From: Aureobasidium sp. EXF-3400
Lineage: Eukaryota; Ascomycota; Dothideomycetes; Dothideales; Saccotheciaceae
Direction: 5' to 3'
DNA length: 64,000 nucleotides
Assembly: GCA_024195585.1 (NCBI GenBank)
Contig: SWBL01000212.1
Coordinates: 1-64,000, forward strand
Shown here: positions 1-11,849 of the stretch, in pieces
How the letters are laid out: each line of letters opens with the position of its first letter
How positions within the stretch are numbered: the stretch's first letter is position 1
Notes under the pieces: generated by a model
Told to the model about the DNA's origin: nothing
Databases searched by the model: none
The model's input: only the letters and a program-made list of their open reading frames with translations
Program-made: the position numbers and the translations under genes

Positions 1-394
1 GGTCACCCACCGTAGTACTAATCTGCCGTTCAACTGCTTATGTATGGCAGAGCGGACGGGATGCCCAGTTTTCAGCTGACTGTGGCCGTATGTGCTTGGT
101 GTGCAATCTTGATCGAAAATATACTACATGCGTCTAATAATCTATTCGCCATAAATTCGGTCTATCAATCAGCCGCTTTGATGCGGAGGTGGACCGGAGA
201 AGGTCAAAGCACGGCCCAAAAAAGTCCAACGAGGTCGGCGTTGTGGATGAGCAACTCAGCATAATCCATATCGCGTGCCTTTTCCCTCCTGCTTGGTCGT
301 TCTCTCGCTCGCACTTGTTGGTTCTCCTTGTTCGACCCCGTTCATCCTCTGTCCATTCTTTTCCGAGTTTCTTCACTCGCTCACACACGTCACA
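1..394. other. gene-free left edge and GGC1 promoter
   Basis: No coding gene is visible. The last 110 bases before the GGC1 start are rich in C and T, which is usual for a fungal core promoter and 5' leader. Short ORFs here have no intron or family support. Confidence 0.5.
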
Positions 395-1475
395 ATGGTC
401 AACATTCCCTCCCCCAAGGATGCGTCCAAGGACTACAAGAAGGAGTCGACGACTGCTAGAATCCTCGGTGCTGGTGCGCAAACTCTCGGGCGGAACAAGA
501 ATGAACATATCGTTGACTCGAAGCAGGTTCCGCTGGTATCGCCGAGCTCGCCGTGTTCCACCCCGTCGACACGATCGCCAAACGCCTCATGAGTAACCAG
601 GGCAAGATTGTCGGCATGACCCAGTTCAACTCGGTCATCTTCAAGGACAAGGCCACTGCTCCCGTCGGCACCCGCTTCTTCTCCCTCTTCCCCGGTCTCG
701 GCTATGCCGCCGCCTACAAGGTCATGCAGCGTGTTTACAAGTACGGTGGTCAGCCCTTCATGCGCGATTACCTGGCCAAGAACCACGGCGACCTCTTTGA
801 CTCGACCTTCGGCAAGGGCAACGGCAAGGCTATCATGCACGCCACTGCTGGCAGGTAAGACTCGACACAAGCTGTGACCTACCGAGGCGCATCGCTAACA
901 CACACCAGTTTGATCGGTATTGGTGAGATTGTCATTCTCCCTCTCGACGTCCTCAAGATCAAGCGTCAAACAAACCCCGAGGCTTTCCGCGGTCGCGGTC
1001 TCTTCAAGATTATCGCCGACGAGGGCTTCGGTCTCTACAGAGGTTGGGGCTGGACTGCCGCCCGTAACGCTCCTGGTTCATTCGCTGTGCGTATACTCGA
1101 TTTGTCTTTGGTACACTGAGTTACTGACCCACGATACAGCTCTTCGGTGGTAGTGCCGCTGCCAAAGAATACTGGTTCAAGCTCTCCGACTACAACAGCG
1201 CCACCTGGTTCCAGAACTTTGTCGCATCCATCGCCGGTGCCTCTGCTTCGCTCATCGTCTCGGCTCCTCTCGATGTCGTCAAGACCCGCATCCAGAACCG
1301 CAACTTCGAGGCCAAGGAGTCAGGATTCCGCATCATCTCCAACATGGCCAAGCACGAGGGCATGTCTTCGTTCTTCAAGGGTCTTACTCCCAAGCTCTTG
1401 ATGACTGGTCCCAAGCTCGTCTTCAGTTTCTGGCTGGCTCAGACTCTTATCCCTGCTTTCAACAAGATGCTGTAA
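395..1475 (+). CDS. GGC1: mitochondrial GTP/GDP carrier
   Basis: Mitochondrial carrier family protein of the inner membrane that exchanges GTP for GDP and links matrix nucleotide supply to iron homeostasis (known for yeast Ggc1). Four exons: 395-473, 527-854, 909-1086 and 1140-1475. The splices restore continuous carrier sequence; for example the first joins ILGAG to SAGIAELAVFHPVDT. Three Solcar repeats are visible through their signatures HPVDTIAKR, LPLDVLKIKR and APLDVVKTR. The sequences FPGLGYAAAYKV, QRVYKYGGQPF and RGWGWTAARNAPGSFALFGG closely match the Ggc1 subfamily as I remember it, rather than a general carrier. The length of about 306 residues fits. The start sits just after the pyrimidine-rich leader. 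Confidence 0.93.
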
Positions 1476-2114
1476 ATGATTTGAATGCCATGATGTAAGA
1501 GTTTATGCGATAGTAGCCGCCTGAGTGGCAAGGCGGAGAGCGATTTCTTAATTAGCTAGATCCGGCTGCTGGGGCAGTCGGATGGGGGGTGCATGATGTT
1601 TGGGATTGTTTATGGTAATTTCTTCAACGGCCAGCCATGCTTTGAATTGTAACATAGAAAAAGGACGGCGCATGATGGAAATGATACCTCTTCTCTACTC
1701 GAGTAGCTACCCATGACTTGGCTGCATATCTCCAGAAGATCGAACAATGGTTCGGGAGTGGCCGAACGGGATTGACAGGAGGTCGAGGGTTGGGCAGCAG
1801 GGGGCCATGGCGCGTCGAGACCATCGCATCGGTAAAAGAGGCAGCAAATCAATTGATGGAGCAATTAACGAGGCACAAGGCGATTGACGCCGTGCTGCAA
1901 GCGCGGCCTTCCCGTCTCACACATATCTACACGGTTGACGTCGCCTTTGTTTTCTCTCGTCGTTTGCACGCCCACACCGCCGCGCACTGCCAGCTTGCGC
2001 CGTTGCGGATAGTCGTTTCCTTGACACATAACGCTCACATCCTCCGCAGGTTCGGAAGGCACGGTCGAAGCGACCCCGGAAATAACAGAGCGTCTGAAAG
2101 TGTGATTGATCACA
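1476..2114. other. intergenic, GGC1 3' region and promoter of next gene
   Basis: Holds the GGC1 3' untranslated region and the promoter of the downstream unknown gene. Overlapping ORFs on both strands lack family resemblance and are treated as noise. Confidence 0.4.
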
Positions 2115-3506
2115 ATGTCGTCGCGCTCTCGATCGGCCGGCCGTGGCGATGGACTCGGCGCATCCAAGAATCAACAACAACATCGCCGCGCCAGCAGCAC
2201 CCCGGGTCCTCGAGATGAGTTTCACGCAGGGTGAGTTTCGATAAACATGAGTGCGTCCGTACACGACTAAACAAACCGACGCAGCTTCGTCAAGCGCCTG
2301 GCTGGCATCCTGGATAATCACGGCAAAGCCATCAAGAAGAACTCTGATTTCTTGAGTGAGATATCCTCGACCCTGCGCAGTCATTCGTACTCGCGTCTGC
2401 CACGTCCCGTCAGTGAGCCAGCTCTAAAGGTTCCGACTACACCAATCGTTCAACCGCCCACACCAGACGACACCGCTCCCGAGTCTAGCTCGGAGTTCAT
2501 GCCCCCTACACCACCTGACACACCAACCGTCGAAGTCTCCGACTGGTCCCAACTGCCACCCACGCCTAGCGAAGTCAGATACCACTACGAACAACCAAAG
2601 GTCCCCAAGATTATCATCAAAGATCACAGCACTTCGACAACGACCACTATCAGTGCTCCTGTTGACGCTATCATGGACCTTTCCATCTCATCCCAGGACG
2701 ATGCCGATGCAGTCGTCACTACTTCCGCCCTGAATGGTAGCACCCCTGTCAACCACAACACATCCATGGTTCCAGTGAACAGAAACTCGATCGGACTCCC
2801 CAACACCAGTCCTTCCTCCTTCAACCATGCAACATCCAACATGGCCCCTACTACTTCATCTGCAGCCGACTCAGTCGACCACGACACTGTTTCCGAGGAC
2901 GACATCTCTCAGTGGTATGTCTACCATGCAGACCGCGCAGCTAAGAGCTTGCGCTACGATCTGCGTGAGATTGACCTCAAGATGGACCGCTTCGTCCGCC
3001 GCATCAACGAACTGAATTCTCAATGCTCGGCCCTCAACGATCTCATGTCGGCCCACGCCTCAAACGCTCTCAACCCAAACACCCAGCAGCACCGCCGTAC
3101 TAGAAGTACCCCTGCTGTCCAGGGCAACGACCACTTCACCCGCAAGGAGAAGCAGATTCGCGATGACATCAAGGAGGCCTTCCAGAGTCTTCGCTCAGCA
3201 CTCACTTTCTATCGCAAGCAGCGTGTGGCTCCTCTCGAGCTCGTCAATGCCAAAGCCGACGTCGTCATGCCGGGTTACTGGTCCTTGGATGCTTATGGCA
3301 AGCGCCGCGCTCTGTTCCACTTCTACAACCGCAATAAGGATATCTCCAGACCTGGTGATCGTGCTCGCTATCACGATGCCATGGCTCTTCTCGACGCATG
3401 CACCGCCATGTCTCTGAACCAGGACTTTGTCGACAAGATTGACAGATGGGAGAGCCAGATTGGTGCCATGAAGAGCGAGTCCGGCGCCAACACGGTTATT
3501 CCTTGA
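2115..3506 (+). CDS. conserved-looking fungal protein of unknown function
   Basis: Two exons, 2115-2230 and 2285-3506, give 445 residues; the join reads DEFHAGFVKRLAGILDNHGK. I do not recognise the family. The N-terminal half is Pro/Ser/Thr-rich and looks disordered, with repeated PPTP motifs (QPPTPDD, FMPPTPPDTP, LPPTPSE). The C-terminal part (from about residue 255) is helical and charged: QWYVYHADRAAKSLRYD, then KMDRFVRRINELNSQ, then a basic block from about 330 that continues with YWSLDAYGKRRALFHFYN. There is no signal peptide or membrane segment. The PPTP sites could be proline-directed kinase targets or SH3 ligands, but that is inference. It is convergent with the hydrolase downstream. 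Confidence 0.8.
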
Positions 3507-4005
3507 TCATGTCGATATTGCATGTTGACGACGCAGACATCACACACTCGCCCACAGTACCTGGCACAGTCAGTCAGGGTTCATATGCCTTCCTTTCTTG
3601 TTTCGTCGCGCAACTTGCATGGCATCGGCGCGTTTGTTGCTTTTCTTTCACCTGTCAATGCGGTTTGTTTTGTTGTTTTGATCTTCTGGTGGATCCCTTG
3701 CTTTGGTGTTCGTTTCTCTACGAGTTAATGATGGATGCATACACTGCATGAGGCCGGCGCGCTTTGAAAAGATACCCCTTTCTCTTGTTTTTCCTTTAAT
3801 GTGTTTTCCTCTATTCTCTGGACGCACTGTACAGTCTCTTCAGATTTGGCCTTGCGCCGTAATTAGGTTTTCTTGTCGTTCACTCACGGAGTGGAGAAGA
3901 AGAAACATAGCGAGACTGCAAATTGTGCAAGATAAATACAAACCTTCAAGTACCTCTGTTGTGCAAAAACTCCTGCTTCCACCTCCTAGGCCCATGACCA
4001 GAGCT
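3507..4005. other. convergent 3' intergenic region
   Basis: Lies between the 3' ends of two convergent genes. T-rich stretches near 3640-3840 fit 3' untranslated sequence. No gene is seen. Confidence 0.4.
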
Positions 4006-4923
4006 CTATTGCTGCTTCGTTCTCATCAACATATCAATTGCCAAACTGTACGCCTCGTCACGCTTCTTCTCTTGATGTGAACCAGGTTTCACTCTCTTGT
4101 CCCACGCATGACCACAGTTGTCCATCCGTCTGAGCACGACACTCTCTCCGTGTTCCCCCTCGACGCGCCTGGCTAGGCGTTCGGTCTCGAGACAGAGACT
4201 GTCACGTCCACAAGTGATGAACAACGAGTTCTGGGGGTAGTTTTCCACAGGTCCCAGGGCAGGCGAGACACGAGGATCTGCCTTGTCGGGATCCAGACGC
4301 AGGTACGAGGCATCGAACAAGCGAGCCATCTTCGCAGTCATGTCATTGTCTCTGCCGTCGTCTTCGGGCGGTGACTTCGATTCCGGTGTCATGGAGAGAT
4401 CAGTAGGTGGGTAGAAGGCCAACAGAGCATTGAATGTGTCCTTGGGGAAAGTCGAAGCAGCTGCAACACAAGCCATGTTTGCGCCAGCGCTGAAACCAGA
4501 GATGGCGATTTGAGAAGTCGAGTAAGTATCCGGTTGTCCGAGAACCCAGTTTACGACGTCTTCAGCGTCATTGTGGCAGGCTGGCCAGGGATACTCTGGC
4601 GCAAGGCTGTATTGAATGTCCAGGACCGAGTAAGGAGTCGAAGAGCAGACTTGGCGACAGAAGAATTCGTCGGAACCGTGGAGAGGGAAGACGAAACCGC
4701 TTCCGTGGAAGTTGATCAGGAGTGAGTTCGGGACGCCAGGAGTGTAAGAAGTGGATTTGTAGACGTGGGCTTTGATGTTGCGACCGGACCTTGAAGGAAT
4801 TTGCAGGACGGAGTCTGGTGAAGCCTTTGGTATCATGCCACTCCACCACACATGGAGGCGGGCAAAGCTGACAAGCGCCTTGAGGCGCAGATACCTCAAG
4901 AGGTTCTTCAATGCGAGCAACAT
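4006..4923 (-). CDS. alpha/beta hydrolase, HSL (Abhydrolase_3) type
   Basis: Single-exon 305-residue esterase/lipase-like hydrolase; the physiological substrate is unknown. The oxyanion-hole motif is HGSGF (73-77), a variant of the usual HGGG. The nucleophile elbow is GFSAG (Ser145). The acid is probably Asp241 in CGRDSL and the base His272 in CGHAWD. The sequence DIQYSLAPEYPWP matches the conserved YRLAPE-P block of the hormone-sensitive-lipase family. The N-terminal 30 residues are hydrophobic and basic (LLRYLRLKALVSFARLHVWW), which suggests membrane association but no clear cleavage site. A splice-donor-like GTAAGT lies about 45 nt upstream, so a further 5' exon cannot be excluded. Confidence 0.85.
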   Translation of the reverse strand: MLLALKNLLRYLRLKALVSFARLHVWWSGMIPKASPDSVLQIPSRSGRNIKAHVYKSTSYTPGVPNSLLINFHGSGFVFPLHGSDEFFCRQVCSSTPYSVLDIQYSLAPEYPWPACHNDAEDVVNWVLGQPDTYSTSQIAISGFSAGANMACVAAASTFPKDTFNALLAFYPPTDLSMTPESKSPPEDDGRDNDMTAKMARLFDASYLRLDPDKADPRVSPALGPVENYPQNSLFITCGRDSLCLETERLARRVEGEHGESVVLRRMDNCGHAWDKRVKPGSHQEKKRDEAYSLAIDMLMRTKQQ

Positions 4924-5490
4924 TGTCGGCGGTGTTGCGGGATGGAGGTCACAATGGAAAAGAACTTACAGATTTCTTCAAGAGCGAAGACGTCGATATT
5001 TAGTCACCGGACCCCATCGGCATGCTGCAACTGCCGTGTGTAGTTGCTGCCATCAAGGAGATAGGCGCAACGGCGGCAAGTCAAGAAGCAATCTGGGTGA
5101 ATACGACCGACGACGCGTCGTGGTTTGCGAGCGGTATAGCTCGTTTGGGCGAAGCGACTGGCACGGAACTCGTTCCGCCCCACTTAGCCAAGGATGATTT
5201 GTGTCAGGGTTTAGAGGGCTCAAACATGAGGGGCATGCATTTTCCAAATAATGCTGTCATGTGTCAAGAAGACTTTCTTGCGAAGAATGTATCAGACAGG
5301 TCAAAATGAGAAACTTGAAAGGGGAAAGAATGATGCAAAGATGGTCACGGAGAGATTGATGACGTGTTTTGTGTTTTGACGATTGACTTTCCACCATTTG
5401 AGCTTCTACCCAAAACCGTTCGAGAACACAACACAATCATTCGCATCAACCTATTCATAATCTACTGAGCATCGCAATACACCGATAAAC
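4924..5490. other. divergent promoter region
   Basis: Shared upstream region of the minus-strand hydrolase and the plus-strand DUF3074 gene. ORFs here run antisense to nothing known and show no family resemblance. Confidence 0.4.
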
Positions 5491-6451
5491 ATGAGTACTG
5501 GCAGTCAATCCCACGGCCAGCTGGTGCGTCTTCGCCCACTGAACCCATCACAGCTACCCGCCCATCCGGACCTGGCAGCATTGCAGGTCGCCGCGTCAGC
5601 ATTGCCAGACCTAGAGACCTTCATCACCAATGTCTTGACCGAAGCCTCGACTTTCATGACCGACTACCTCCCGCAAAACTTTTCCATCAAAGATCGATCA
5701 AAAACATCTCCGCCAGCAAAGGCTACTGTCCAACTTCTGGCTCATGAGATTCCTGCTCATCTTCTGGGTGCCAATTCGCACGATGAGGCGTGGTTTGCGC
5801 GTACAAGTCTTCACGAGAACAAAAAGGAAGCTGGCACTGCCACTTGGGATGAATTTGAAGCTGGTCTGCTTGACGACCACAGTCTGCACGAATCACAGTA
5901 TACTCCGGATGTCTTCGACGCACACAAGGTCTTGTCTTGGGATTCCAAGTTGGCTGAGAAGCAGGCTAAAGTCGGCAACTGGGAGAAGGTTGGCTTGAAC
6001 AGTAAGTATTGGTCACCTTCACGTATGCTGCTCGTAGCTAAATCGAGTCTCCAAAGTCTTCGAGATGAGCCATCACATCCCGCCTCCTCTGGACAACCGC
6101 GCTTTCCCGGTTCTTGTCGTCACGGCTCGCTCAGCTGGATCCAAAGACCCATCTTTCCTGGTCGTTCAGATTCCAGTTGACATTACCAAGCTGGACACGG
6201 CAATGTACTCGACGCACAAGAACAAGACTGCAGGTGACACTGCCGAGAAGAGGAAGCCTGTCACCCTCGGTCAGTATGTCAGCGTCGAGCGTTGTACTAT
6301 GATTGAGAACATCAACGTGAAGTGGCAGATGGCCACCGCTTCCGATGCAAAGGGCAATCTTCCAATGTGGGCCCAGAAGATGGGAGTTCCTGCTGCAGTC
6401 ATCAAAGATGTTGGTCTTTTCATTGGCTGGAACGACAAGCAGAGGCGATGA
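5491..6451 (+). CDS. DUF3074 (START-like) domain protein
   Basis: Two exons, 5491-6001 and 6057-6451, give 301 residues; the intron is phase 1 and the join reads VGLNIFEMSHHIPPP. The overall layout, including the region WDEFEAGLLDDHSLHESQYTP, the core FPVLVVTARS.....SFLVVQIPV and the C-terminal block YVSVERCTMIENINVKWQMA, fits fungal DUF3074 proteins, a START-like lipid-binding fold known mainly in ascomycetes. The ligand is unknown. No signal peptide or transmembrane segment is seen, so it is probably cytosolic. The next gene is convergent, with only about 150 bases between stop codons. Confidence 0.82.
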
Positions 6452-6603
6452 GCTGTTAACAATTGCGTTGTCTGTTTTATCGATACCCCTAAGTTAGTCC
6501 TCCTGGGCACAGATATTAATATTTTCTGCTTGTTTATTCAATGAATGTTCTTTCCAAATTTCATTATGTGGTCGATGTGAACGTAACCATGCATCAAGCG
6601 AAT

Positions 6604-7476
6604 CTACAGCTTGTGCTTCTTCTCACCAGAGGCAATCTTTCTAAACTGCTCTTGCGGTACACCGCTGACGAATCGATCCAACCCACCAAAGACCTCAGCA
6701 ACACCCTGAGCATCCAAAAGCTCTCTCTCAGGTCTTCTGATCAACTTCTTGATACCCAAGAGACTCTCGGGTATCAAATGCTTGCCAAGTCTATCATCAA
6801 CCTCCTGCAGCACCAATTCCAAGAACTTGTCACTCTCGCCAGGCTTGACATCCATGACTCCGTTCACATAACCCGCAGCAACCAACTCCTCACACGTCAA
6901 TCTCTTACTCATAATCAATGCCTCGTTTGCCTTTGAAATGCCCAATCTAGACACAAAAGCCCTGCTGGAACCACCCTCTGCCACCAAACCCAGACTGCTG
7001 AATGGAGTCAGGATAAACGTGTGAGGAGCAGCGTAAACGAAATCAGCAAATCCAGTCAGAGCGGCAGAGAGGCCCACAGCAGGGCCGTTCAAAGCGGCAA
7101 TCAGAATCTTTGGGTGAGTGTAGAAGGCATGTGTGATGTGCAGATTTTGAGCCACGAAGCCTTGAAGGTAGTGACGTTGGATATCGATGTCTTTTGGCGG
7201 TGCTTTTGAGATTGAGACGTCGGCGCCGCTGTTTGGTCTGAATTAGCATAGTTAAGGAAAGGGGTGGAATGGAAGAACGTACGCGGAGAAGTAACGGCCT
7301 TTGCCTGTCAAAATGGTGATGTAGATGTTGTCCATAGCGGCAACTTCTTGCATCAGTTTGGCAAGGCGGAAGTAGTGGTCTCCATTGAGTGCATTCAGCT
7401 TCTTTGGCAGGTTGAGGGAGATGATGGCGATGTGGCCTCTGGTCTCCAGTGTGACTTCCTGCTCGACTTGAGACAT
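6604..7476 (-). CDS. enoyl-CoA isomerase/hydratase, probably peroxisomal Eci-type
   Basis: Two exons on the minus strand, 7476-7283 and 7228-6604, give 272 residues; the join reads GRYFSAGADVSIS. This is a crotonase-fold protein: the first oxyanion-hole strand is RYFSAGAD and the second is NGPAVGLSAALTGF. The segment LGLVAEGGSS carries the Glu that acts as catalytic acid/base in delta3,delta2-enoyl-CoA isomerases of the Eci1/PECI group, which points to the isomerase of unsaturated fatty acid beta-oxidation. The C-terminus KKHKL resembles a non-canonical type 1 peroxisomal targeting signal (HKL). Isomerase rather than hydratase is inferred from that single conserved Glu. Confidence 0.87.
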
Positions 7477-8304
7477 TGTTGATCTTCCTGCGCTGTTATC
7501 TTGAAGTTTGTTTGGGCTATCAGGACGAAGTGCTATTCGAGGAAGAGAGAGTCGCGATTATGGAACTCCGGTTGTCTTTACGGAGTGCCTAGGCAACTTT
7601 TCGTAGGAGCCGTTGTTGTGTGGGGTACCGAGGTTCGTCAGAAGGGTCCTGTCGGATACTGCTTCCGAAACCCTGAATACTCGACAAGAGCCTCGAATGG
7701 TCAAGACAGCGATCGAGTTGCTTGCCAATCTGTGTCAAACGTGTCGAGGGAACATGGGTCTGACAACAGTCATGTATGTAGAATATTTTGTAGAACTCAA
7801 GGGTCTGGCTTGGTGGGTTTTCTGACGAGGATGCGTGCTGTTCTACATAATGAAATCAAGGTAGATTCAGCAAATTCTGGTTGATCCATATTTTACGTCA
7901 ACCTAACATGCTAACACCTAGTCACTGAGCCTCTCGAGTAGAGCATATATCTGTCCATATACTTCTTGCTTCAATCCATCCACTAGACATTTGTGAAGTG
8001 CGTAGGGGATGGAGAAGGTCAGAGACAGGGTTAGGGTGCTGACAAACAAGAAACTCGAACTCGACACGACACGACACGACAGACTCGACAGACTCGACAG
8101 ACTCGACAGCGATGTTGCAGCAGCTTACTTGTAAGAATTGTAGATACGACAGCATACAGTCAGCGGTAAGACAAGAATCGACAAAGAAAAGCATGTGATA
8201 CTCGATAGAGCAAGTTGCAGCAAATAAAAAAAGAAGCCGAGGAGCTCCGGCTATCAAGCTACGTCAGTCAGCAAATAAGCAGGCAGCACGCAACGACTCA
8301 CAAA
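7477..8304. other. divergent promoter region with tandem repeats
   Basis: Upstream of both the isomerase gene and the lipase gene. It contains the short tandem repeat described separately; otherwise no gene is visible. Confidence 0.4.
8062..8108. repeat. two adjacent short tandem repeats
   Basis: Four copies of CGACA (8062-8081) are followed directly by three copies of GACTCGACA (8082-8108), all exact. The second unit contains the first, so the array probably grew by slippage. Confidence 0.9.
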
Positions 8305-9440
8305 ATGCAAGGGCTTATGAGGCTTCAAAGAAGAGGTGGATTCCCCAAATCGCCATTCATTATTTCTGCATATCGATATTCTTACACAAGGACCATGGCA
8401 TACACGACATTCGAGGGTACACACAAGATGGACGACGGCGTCGAGTTGTACACCAAAACTTGGAAGGTGTCGGGGGATGCAGCCAAGGCACGCATGCTGT
8501 TTGTGCATGGCTTCAGTGACCACTGCAACAACTATCCCGTCTTCTTTGACCACCTTGCCAACCAGGGTGTTGATGTTTATGCCTTTGATCAACGGTATAT
8601 CCCTATCGTACATCCTTACTCTCCTCTAAAACCCTCTGCTAACACAACTCTATAGAGGATGGGGTCGCTCCGTCCACAGCAAGCATGAGCGCGGTCTCAC
8701 AGGTCCCACCACGCGTGTCATCGCCGACATAACCAGCATGCTACGCACCCTCCTCCCTTCCCCCGTCCCTCTCTTCCTCATGGGCCACAGCATGGGCGGC
8801 GCCGAGATCCTCTACTACGCCTCCACCGGACCCTCGGACATACTATCCCAAATCCGCGGCTTCATCTCCAGCGCACCCCTCATCGCTCTACACCCCGATA
8901 CCCGCCCCTTCAAAGCTACCGTCTACGCCGGCCGCCTCGCAGGACGCCTGCTCCCCAAATTCCAACTCGTCAACAAATTAGATCCTAAATGGCTGAGCAG
9001 AGACCCTGAGCAGAACCAACTGTGGGTGCAAGATGAATTGTGTCATGACACTGGTACTTTGGAGGGTCTAGCAGGAATGCTGGATAGAGGTATACAACTC
9101 GAAACCTTCAAAGTACTGCCAAAGGAAAGTGCAGGTGAAGGTGGAAAGACTAGACTACTAGTGCTGCATGGAACCGGCGATCATGTGAATGCTTATGAAG
9201 CTACCAAGGCTTATGTCGATCGCTGCAGTGGGTTGAGTGATAAAGAGCTCAAGAGCTACGACGGTTGGTATCATAACAGTGAGTTCCTCTCCCTCTTTCT
9301 TGCTCTAACAAGTAGAGTTGCTGATTTATCTTCTTACAGTGCATGCCGAACCTGGTGATGACAAGCTCGACTTCGCCAACCATGTCTCTGCATGGATCTT
9401 GCAAAGGTCAGGAACCGAAGACTCCAAGTCGAAACTTTGA
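8305..9440 (+). CDS. monoacylglycerol lipase, Yju3 type
   Basis: Hydrolyses monoacylglycerols to fatty acid and glycerol at lipid droplets or membranes (known for Yju3). Three exons: 8305-8594, 8656-9278 and 9340-9440. From the inner ATG at 8395 (307 residues, the usual family length) the oxyanion HGF is at 38-40 and the nucleophile elbow GHSMGG has Ser112. The catalytic Asp is in LHGTGDHVN. The His motif GWYHNMHAEPGDDK is split by the second intron. The first intron joins FDQR to GWGRS, a conserved block. The outer ATG at 8305 adds 30 residues rich in Arg and hydroxyl residues without acids, resembling a mitochondrial presequence. The 8395 ATG has the better context (ACCATGG), so either start may be used. 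Confidence 0.9.
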
Positions 9441-10010
9441 TTTTACGACATATATACGAAATGCTTTACTTGCCAATGCGAAGAAGGAGAGAATCTAATG
9501 TTTGGAAAGAAGAGGAAAGAAGAAATTCTGTTCATGAGCAGAGATATGTCAAAGTCTATATAATATATACAAGTTGTTTGTAATTGGGTATCATTTCGCA
9601 GCAGAAAACCAATCTTTTTGTTTTCTTGATGAGTCTTTCAAAACGCCATGTGTGATCCCAAGTCTATGTTGTCCGTCTATAATTCCCCAAGTCTATAATG
9701 CAAATCGTTTCGAGAGATAAAGAAAAATGCAAGTTGTGCTTCGTCGAAAGGTTTCGAAGCTCATGATCGTCAACGAGTCAGGCTTGGTTTGTGCCTGAGA
9801 CACCGGCTTTCTCACCGGGCGCTCGAGTCAAGACAGCTCTCGAACCTCAGCCCTAGCTGAGAATTTCTCCAGGCCGTCGTATGTTGTTGAGACAGTCTGT
9901 ACGAGTCGTAAAGGAGATGAGCGTGCGCGCCGCTATGAGACTAAGCTTATGATCTTCAGGAGGTGGTCGTTCCACCGTTTCTCAATGCTTCGATGCGACA
10001 TCTCGAAAGC
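9441..10010. other. convergent 3' intergenic region
   Basis: Separates the 3' ends of the lipase and the zinc-cluster regulator. I see no gene or RNA here. Confidence 0.4.
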
Positions 10011-11849
10011 TCAAGGATTGTGGTCAAAGCCAGACTGACCTCCTAGGCCGGAATACGCATTGCGCGAGTTCTGATACGCGGCTTGAAGTTGCGCTGGTGT
10101 CTGGATACCGTTGTACGTAGGCGCCGATGTCATCATTGGGAAGCCATTACTCGTGGGTCCGGGAAGCTTGAAGTCGTCCTGATAGGCAGATTGGAAGAGT
10201 TGAGGGCCAACGGGCTGAGGGGGTGGGCTGCCTCCGAAAGGTGTCGAGTCACCGCTGGCAGGGTTGCTGCTGTCGTAGATTTCGTCGATTCTGCTGCGAC
10301 CGCTGGGCATGGAGACCATGCTGAAACCTGGTGTGGGCATTTGAGGAAGGGTGTCGTTGATCTTAGAGAGAAGCAGGGGGAGGTATCGTTGTTGGCCACC
10401 GCGGAGAGTCGAAATGAGGGAGAGGAATTGGTTGAGGTAGTCGCGGGGACCGTACTCAAAAGTGTGTTGCTCGAAGGGCACGCACGACATGACGTCGGTC
10501 AATGTGCATGCGACGTCGAAGAGCTTCTCGACAAGTCCAATGCCGTGAACCTCCATAGCAGCCTGTGAGAAACCACTGGTTGCAGCGATCAGATCTCTGG
10601 AGATTTCAATGGGGTATTTGAAGCTCATGGTGCTGTCTGCTGCAGCCGAGGACAGGTAGCCATGGCTGATGGAAAGTTGCCACACCATTGTTCGGAGCCA
10701 CTGTTGCGATGTTCTCAAGTCGACTGCCTGGCTCTCGGTGCTGTGCAAATAGGCCGGAAGTGCTTCTGCAAGCTGGTTCTGAAGTCTTGCCAGCCACTCG
10801 GTTGAGCAGCCGACGCGAGCCTTGTTCCAAAGTCCAACAAAGGTATCGTCGAAGGGTTTGAAGAGGGTAACGAGGTGAATGAATCCACTGAGCTCGACTG
10901 TTTCTGCGGGGTCGTCGTTGAGGGTGGGGAGGTTGATGGTGGCGTGGAGGGTCAGGGGACGGTGACGCTGGATGGCATATGCTCTGCGAAACAACGTTAG
11001 TCGTGCTTCAGGCCTTTTTCTTGATGTGACTTACCTCTCAGTAATGAACAAGAGCCAGTACAGTCGTCGGCGTCGAGACGTCTCGATGAGGTCGCCTTGA
11101 GCGTAGTGGTTCTCGTCTTGCATACCCATGATCTGCGCTAACGTTGTCGCTTCGCGAAGGTGGAACCACGCAGTGTTGTGCTTGTCGAGGCAGAAATGTG
11201 CGCCAAAGAAGAAGAACGATGTGATGACTGACCAGATGCCGGGGCTCTCGATGTAGTCGTATCCTTTTCGGACACGGATCGCCTCATCCAGCAATGTCAT
11301 ACCCAAGTTGAGATGGGCATTTGGTGCTTCAGCGTCCGGTACAATGCCAGCTGGGAGCTTAGTATTCGGTTGGATGAGCATGTATGAGCAGAGCGATACG
11401 ACCAGACAGTAGGCCTCTACTGAGTTCTCCATCTTTCCGATTGTCTCGCCGACCTTTTGGCGGTGCAGGATTGGCTGTGTCGGGTACATGTTTGCGAAAA
11501 AGTAGTCGACGCATGACGTGATGAGCTCCATGGACAGTAGATCCGGGGTCCTTGAGAAGGCGTTGGCATATTGTGATGCCTCGAAGCCAAGTCCATGTCT
11601 TGCGCGTGCTGCCAGTTGCGACTGCCTTTGTGTTTCGCGAAGCTCAGAGATGACCTTTGCTCTGCTTCCCTTGGGGCCCTTCTTCTGGGGGATGGCGTTG
11701 TAGGTGCATGTCAGGCCAGCTGCAGTGCAGTTCTTGCAAGGTCGAGTACCATCACCAATGCATTTGACCTTTCTCTTGTGACAACAATCGCATGCGCGCT
11801 TGACGGTAGATGTGGCGGGTCCAGTCGAGTCAGGCATCATCAATGGCAT
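10011..11849 (-). CDS. Zn(II)2Cys6 transcription factor with fungal_trans domain
   Basis: Two exons, 11849-11035 and 10983-10011, give 595 residues; the join reads LLFITERAYAIQRHRPL. The DNA-binding zinc cluster is complete: Cys20, 23, 30, 38, 41 and 48, with the basic run HKRKVK between Cys23 and Cys30. A linker with QKKGPKGSRAK follows, then the fungal regulatory middle-homology region, in which RRRRLYWLLFITERAYAIQR is the conserved signature. The C-terminal 100 residues are Pro, Ser, Gly and Gln rich and may activate transcription. The KKGPKGSR linker recalls sugar-utilisation regulators such as Candida Suc1, but the target genes are unknown. The first start candidate upstream is a TTG; the ATG used here follows it directly. 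Confidence 0.9.
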
